NCBI GenBank assembly: GCA_002365855.1
Contig: DFAP01000109.1
Span: 1 to 16,833 of the forward strand
Reading direction: 5' to 3'
Source: Pelotomaculum sp. UBA3103
GTDB lineage: Bacteria > Bacillota > Desulfotomaculia > Desulfotomaculales > Pelotomaculaceae
Length of the DNA: 16,833 nt
Positions within the stretch are counted from its first letter, which is position 1; every line of letters begins with the position of its first letter. Position numbers and translations under genes: made by a program. Positions 13,354 through 16,833 of the stretch are shown here, in pieces. The notes under the pieces are model-generated. The model searched no databases and was not told where the DNA came from. It was given only the letters and a program-made list of their open reading frames with translations.

Positions 13354-14973
13354 ATGCCAGCGACAAGAAACGTAGCCTCAGCCATATTGGACCAGCTTTC
13401 TGAATGGGGTGTAAAATCTATATACGGTTTGATAGGGGACGATATATTACACCTGATGGATGCCCTGGCAAAGCAGGACAGGATCAGTTTTTACCATGTA
13501 AGGCACGAAGAAACAGCGGCAATGATGGCCTCAGCCCACGCAAAACTTACAGGGGAAGTGGGGGTTTGTGTCGCGGATGGTGGACCGGGCACATTGCACC
13601 TGTTAAACGGCCTGGCCGATGCCTGCATGGATAATGTTCCCGTCCTGGCTTTTACGGGACAGGTGTCCCGCCAAGAGATTGGCACTAACTCAAAACAATA
13701 TATTGACCAGCAAACTATGATGCATCCGCTTGTTTCGTACACCTCCCTTTTATGTGACCCGGCAGCGACACTGCAGGTGCTGGAGAACGCCTATGCGCCC
13801 GCAGTCTCCGGCAGGTCTGTGGCGCATATCAGCATACCCATGGATGTGTTTCCCCTGCCTTGCGATTACATGACGATACCACCTAAGCCTTATATAAATA
13901 CCTATCCTCAGTCCTCACTGCAAGTTTTGGATGGGGCGGCGGCATTAATGCGTAAAGCCCGGCGCCCGGTAATTCTTTCCGGCGCCGGAGGACGTAAGGC
14001 CGGGGCGGAACTGTCCGACCTTTCGTTAAAATGGGGAGCAGCAATTATCCACACTTTACCAGGCACTGGTGTTGTTGACAAATCCCACCCTCATTATGTG
14101 GGTGGTCTTGGACATGCTGGAAGCCCCGCGTCTGCCAATCTCTTGGACCAATCCGACATGTGCTTTATTGCAGGTGCAAACTGGTGGCCCCAAGAGTATG
14201 TGCCGGAGGAGATTCCGATTATCCAGTTAGATCACAACCCTGCTAACATAGGGTCCACCACAAAAGTAGACTATGGACTGGTGGGTGATGCGGGGACTGT
14301 GCTCAGGCATCTTTCAGGCCTGATTGATGAAAATTCTAACCAGGAATGGGTATATAGGATAAAATATGAGGTTTCCGCCTGGCTTAAAACACTTGAAGAA
14401 GAGACAAACACACATGGCTCGCCCGTCCATCCCGCTGCACTTGTCAGGGCCGTTCAAAACGCTTTGCCGGATGACGCTATTATCTGTTTGGACACAGGGG
14501 ATCATACAGTTTGGTTTGGGCGGGTATTTCGTCCATCAAGACAGAGGGTATTAATATCCGGAAGGTGGCGAACAATGGGGTTCGGTTTGCCTGCCGCACT
14601 GGCAGCAAAAATTAACAGGCCGTACCAGAAGGTGTTGGCTCTGGTTGGAGACGGTGGATTAGCCATGAACATGCCTGACTTTTTGACCGCAGTGAAGTAC
14701 AGGCTGCCGATTACAGTAGTAGTTGTGAACAACGGTTCCCTGGCGATGGAAAAAAATAAGATGTCTGCTGGAGGACTCATACCTGAAGGCACAGAACTAA
14801 ACAACCCTGAATTCGCCAGGTATGCTGCCGACTGCGGCGGACTTGGTCTCAAGGTGGATCATAGCAACGATCTGGAGGGTGCGCTGCGGGAGGCTGTAAA
14901 CAGTGACATCCCTGCACTTGTTGAGGTAAAGACTTTAGATATAGCAGCGCCGGGGACTAAGCTGCCTTTCTGA
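13354..14973 (+). CDS. ThDP-dependent pyruvate oxidase/acetolactate synthase-like enzyme
   Basis: A 539-residue enzyme of the thiamin-diphosphate decarboxylase/oxidase superfamily, closest in pattern to pyruvate oxidases (PoxB-like). The N-terminal Pyr domain has the activating Glu in VRHEETAAMMASAHAKLTG (about 49-67) and GGPGTLHLLNGLADA. The central domain (about 190-330) is the Rossmann-like region that binds FAD in pyruvate oxidases. The C-terminal PP domain has the Mg/ThDP motif GDGG (432-435) ending in NN (459-460). It is shorter than E. coli PoxB and lacks that enzyme's C-terminal membrane-binding tail, so quinone coupling is doubtful. The substrate is probably pyruvate or another 2-oxo acid. 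GGGGG at 13341-13345 is the ribosome site. There is no small acetolactate synthase subunit beside it, which argues against a biosynthetic role. Confidence 0.88.
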   Translation: MPATRNVASAILDQLSEWGVKSIYGLIGDDILHLMDALAKQDRISFYHVRHEETAAMMASAHAKLTGEVGVCVADGGPGTLHLLNGLADACMDNVPVLAFTGQVSRQEIGTNSKQYIDQQTMMHPLVSYTSLLCDPAATLQVLENAYAPAVSGRSVAHISIPMDVFPLPCDYMTIPPKPYINTYPQSSLQVLDGAAALMRKARRPVILSGAGGRKAGAELSDLSLKWGAAIIHTLPGTGVVDKSHPHYVGGLGHAGSPASANLLDQSDMCFIAGANWWPQEYVPEEIPIIQLDHNPANIGSTTKVDYGLVGDAGTVLRHLSGLIDENSNQEWVYRIKYEVSAWLKTLEEETNTHGSPVHPAALVRAVQNALPDDAIICLDTGDHTVWFGRVFRPSRQRVLISGRWRTMGFGLPAALAAKINRPYQKVLALVGDGGLAMNMPDFLTAVKYRLPITVVVVNNGSLAMEKNKMSAGGLIPEGTELNNPEFARYAADCGGLGLKVDHSNDLEGALREAVNSDIPALVEVKTLDIAAPGTKLPF

Positions 14974-15007
14974 CAACTCTCCTGAAAGTTTAAATAAAAC
15001 AAAAGCA

Positions 15008-15078
15008 ATAAACACCCTGAGAATAAAAACAACCATAACGAGAATGATAAAAAAAACATATGAAAAGAGGGTGTTTAT
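15008..15078 (+). repeat. Inverted repeat covering a ribosome binding site
   Basis: ATAAACACCCT (15008-15018) is the exact reverse complement of AGGGTGTTTAT (15068-15078), with a 49-nt loop. The right arm contains most of the GAGGGTG ribosome site (15067-15073) of the gene that starts with TTG at 15081, so folding would hide it. GAGAAT occurs twice in the loop (15019 and 15040). Confidence 0.5.
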
Positions 15079-15080
15079 AA

Positions 15081-15299
15081 TTGGAAAAAGAGCTCAGGTC
15101 CGAATCTTTTATAGTGGAGCCAATGGCCGGTTTTAGCAATACGCCCCAATTTGGTTCCCTTGATAATTTAGCCGGCTACGATATTAAAAAAGGAAAGAAA
15201 AAGGCGGTCAATAAAGTGGACGCGCACCCCAGCCCGGGCATTGAAGAATTGTATGACGGGCAGGATTACCTAAATTTGCTTGGGGAAGACGATTTATAA
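15081..15299 (+). CDS. Small hydrophilic protein, unknown
   Basis: A 72-residue protein from a TTG start with GAGGGTG 7 nt upstream. It has no membrane segment or signal. A basic stretch (DIKKGKKKAVNKVD, about 34-47) is followed by an acidic C-terminus (EELYDGQDYLNLLGEDDL). It overlaps the start of the next gene by 20 nt, so the two are probably translated together. I recognise no family. Confidence 0.65.
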   Translation: MEKELRSESFIVEPMAGFSNTPQFGSLDNLAGYDIKKGKKKAVNKVDAHPSPGIEELYDGQDYLNLLGEDDL

Positions 15300-15666
15300 A
15301 GTGTACGTCCACGCTCTGATCATCAAAGTACTAATAATCTTTGCGGTGTCTGGCGCCTTATTCTTTCTTACAGGACTCCAACTAGCCGGGGCGCTTTCGA
15401 TGGCGGCTGTACTGGTTCTCATCACAACTCTTGCAATTGATGCTCCTTTCATTCCCATCCTGGGAAGGGGGGCATCAGCGATACTTGATGCGGTTATAGC
15501 TGTTCCCCTGCTATGGGGCATGATCTGGCTTTATACCGCAAAATATCCCTCACCAACTGCACTGGTTGTCATAGCTACAATCTTTGGCTTTGGCGAGTGG
15601 CTCTTGCATGCCAACGCCTTGAGTGAAGGTATTATTAAAAAGATGCGCGATCAAATTAAACAGTAA
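15280..15666 (+). CDS. DUF2512 (YndM-like) membrane protein
   Basis: A 128-residue integral membrane protein with four hydrophobic helices (about 13-32, 36-53, 63-85 and 91-110). It begins with the HALIIKVLIIF pattern and contains the IDAPFIPILGRGASAILD loop, features of the Firmicutes DUF2512/YndM family, which is common in spore formers. Its biochemical role is unknown. The TTG start at 15280 lies inside the preceding gene. GTG at 15301, behind GGGGAAGA, is an alternative that would give MYVHALIIK. The C-terminus is basic (KKMRDQIKQ). Confidence 0.8.
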   Translation: MGKTIYKVYVHALIIKVLIIFAVSGALFFLTGLQLAGALSMAAVLVLITTLAIDAPFIPILGRGASAILDAVIAVPLLWGMIWLYTAKYPSPTALVVIATIFGFGEWLLHANALSEGIIKKMRDQIKQ

Positions 15667-15711
15667 ATATATCGTCTTTTATGCTTTAGTGCTCACACCA
15701 TACAAGGGAAT

Positions 15712-15749
15712 AAAAAAGGGCAGGATCTATTATTGGACCTACCCTTTTT
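15712..15749 (+). terminator. Rho-independent terminator of the DUF2512 operon
   Basis: AAAAAGGG-c-AGG (15713-15724) pairs with CCT-a-CCCTTTTT (15738-15749), with one C-A mismatch, and the arm ends in a T-run. The A-run on the left arm could let it work in the opposite direction too. Confidence 0.75.
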
Positions 15750-15809
15750 AGCTATATTATTAATTAATTCCACTATATGACACTTCATGCCGTTTCGCTG
15801 CAAAATAAA

Positions 15810-15835
15810 AAGCCCTTTCATCAAAGAAACGGCTT
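15810..15835 (-). terminator. Rho-independent terminator behind the stalk-domain gene
   Basis: On the minus strand AAGCC (15835-15831) pairs with GGCTT (15814-15810). An inner TTTC/GAAA pairing is separated from it by one mismatch, and TTTTTATTTT follows. An overlapping longer pairing GCCGTTTC/GAAACGGC (15789-15796 with 15826-15833) is an alternative fold. Confidence 0.65.
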
Positions 15836-15848
15836 ATAATAAACCTGG

Positions 15849-16085
15849 CTAAGAAGTTATGCTGATAGTGCTGGTGGAACCTTCCCACTCCACCTGGCAG
15901 CCAAGTCCCTCGCATAAAAACCGGATTGGCGCGACAACCCTGCTGCCAAGGATTTTTGGCGGTATGTCGAGTTTTATAGCAGAACCGTTATGGTAAGCGG
16001 TAACGCTATCTACCGTGAGTTCTATTACATCGTTTCCTTTCGGCAGCTTGTAATCAGGGACGCCTGCGGGGGAAGATACCACCAT
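15849..16085 (-). CDS. Copper-amine-oxidase-like stalk domain protein, possibly truncated
   Basis: The 78-residue product is essentially one stalk-type repeat (copper amine oxidase N-terminal-like domain). It ends with DIPPKILGSRVVAPIRFLCEGLGCQVEWEG and STISIT, matching the common pattern PPxxxxGRxxVPxRFxxExLGxxVxW. Proteins with this domain are normally secreted and have a signal peptide and a catalytic or second domain. Here there is neither. The only ATG (16085) lies inside the 3' end of the upstream UPF0316 gene in another frame and has no ribosome site. It may be translated by coupling, or be the remaining 3' part of a larger gene. Confidence 0.55.
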   Translation of the reverse strand: MVVSSPAGVPDYKLPKGNDVIELTVDSVTAYHNGSAIKLDIPPKILGSRVVAPIRFLCEGLGCQVEWEGSTSTISITS

Positions 16086-16596
16086 GAATGGAACGAATGT
16101 CTGATGTGTTGAAGAGTGTCTCCGGCGCCGCCTGGTCCATTATTTTAATAATATTAGGGAGGTCTTTTCTTTTAACGGTTAGCATCAGCATGCTGCGCGG
16201 TCCGGACCTGCCCTCCCCGGTGACTTTGGTTACACCATAATTACAGTCTCTGAGGCATGTAATCAGCTCATTGCAGCTGTGATTTGCCGGGAAAACATGC
16301 ATGACCACATAACCGAAAGCCATTTTCCCCTCTATATAAGATCCAACCAAGTTACCAGTAGCAAAGCCTCCGGCGTAAGCAATCACTTTTAGAGGGTCAT
16401 CCAGCCCGCCCGCTATTACCAGGCCTAAAGCCAACACAAAAATGCATACCTCAAAAAACCCAATTACGGCTGCCGCGAGGGCGTAACCCCGTGTCAGCAT
16501 AAGCAGCCTGAAGACATCAAGTGATACGTCGGCTACACGGGCTAAAAAAATAAAGAAATAGCCAAAAACTAGGTTTGAATTAATAATATCCAGCAT
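16054..16596 (-). CDS. UPF0316 / DUF2179 family membrane protein
   Basis: A 180-residue protein with three N-terminal membrane helices in the stretch from SNLVFGYFFIFLARVADVS through IGFFEVCIFVLALGLVIAGG to GGFATGNLVGSYIEGKMAFG. A cytoplasmic DUF2179-type domain (MHVFPANHSCNELITCLRDC, then SMLMLTVKRKDLPNIIKIM) follows; in several bacterial families such domains bind small ligands. The role here is unknown. I place the start at ATG 16596 behind GAGGTGG. An in-frame ATG at 16722 would add 42 atypical residues and lies upstream of the likely promoter. The 3' end overlaps the stalk-domain gene by 32 bp. Confidence 0.88.
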   Translation of the reverse strand: MLDIINSNLVFGYFFIFLARVADVSLDVFRLLMLTRGYALAAAVIGFFEVCIFVLALGLVIAGGLDDPLKVIAYAGGFATGNLVGSYIEGKMAFGYVVMHVFPANHSCNELITCLRDCNYGVTKVTGEGRSGPRSMLMLTVKRKDLPNIIKIMDQAAPETLFNTSDIRSIHGGIFPRRRP

Positions 16597-16663
16597 GCTG
16601 GCCACCTCAAAAGCCTGTGTCTCTGTTTTAACGTAAATCTTAGCCGGCTTTTCCCGCGACCCT

Positions 16664-16692
16664 ATTATAATATTTTTATCGCTTGTTGAAAA
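16664..16692 (-). promoter_or_regulatory. Promoter of the UPF0316 gene
   Basis: On the minus strand TTTTCA (16692-16687) and TATAAT (16669-16664) are separated by 17 bp. Transcription would start near 16657, downstream of the ATG at 16722, which supports the shorter protein. Confidence 0.5.
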
Positions 16693-16833
16693 CAAAAATC
16701 GTCTTAAACTGATTTCCGGCATAATTGCCTTATTTTATATCACTTTTTATGGCTACAGGTTTAGTTTTGTCATAAAAGAGGGATTTTGAAGACTGGAATC
16801 TAACCATATATTAACTTAATATATAACTCCCAG

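Overview
The window looks like chromosomal DNA from a low-to-moderate GC Gram-positive bacterium, most likely an anaerobic Clostridia member of the Peptococcaceae / Desulfotomaculum-Pelotomaculum kind. The reasons are strong GGAGG-type ribosome binding sites, TTG and GTG starts, AT-rich intergenic DNA with sigma-A-like promoters, lipoproteins instead of periplasmic proteins, and family content (DUF2512/YndM, UPF0316, LysM proteins with CP.GF and DVLCVP motifs, slipin plus long NfeD). The taxonomic placement is inference. I see no rRNA, tRNA, CRISPR array, intact insertion sequence or phage gene.

Layout. 1-2224: a P1B-type Zn/Cd/Pb efflux ATPase with an extended -10 promoter. 2225-3900, minus strand: a small two-LysM protein and a lipoprotein. 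Each is followed by a copy of the same ~95-bp module, made of a LysM 3' end plus a hairpin terminator. 4069-5718, plus strand: small unknown proteins, one apparently broken by a one-base frameshift, then a GNAT acetyltransferase that ends in a strong two-way terminator. 5763-7873, minus strand: nfeD then slipin, a membrane-protease/SPFH-scaffold operon. 8328-8786: a CoA-binding (YccU-type) protein. 9061-12244, minus strand: a Fur-family regulator followed by a zinc ABC uptake operon (binding lipoprotein, ATPase, permease), with one-base TAATG overlaps between the transporter genes. 12301-12676: a structured stretch with no recognisable gene. 12677-13075, minus strand: a stand-alone CheY-like receiver. 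13354-14973: a ThDP-dependent pyruvate oxidase/acetolactate synthase-like enzyme. 15081-15666: a small acidic/basic protein overlapping a DUF2512 membrane protein. 15849-16596, minus strand: an orphan copper-amine-oxidase-like stalk domain overlapping a UPF0316 membrane protein.

How the parts fit. The clearest physiological theme is zinc homeostasis: a P1B exporter at one end, and regulator-controlled zinc import in the middle with a palindrome sitting on the regulator's own promoter. The slipin/NfeD pair is a known membrane quality-control partnership. The rest is a patchwork of small envelope or unknown genes. No complete novel system stands out. The observations most worth a second look are the duplicated LysM tail and terminator with a compensatory base-pair change, the LysM gene with no canonical start codon, the G-tract frameshift near 4811, the orphan structured region at 12301-12676, and a ribosome-site-sequestering inverted repeat at 15008-15078.
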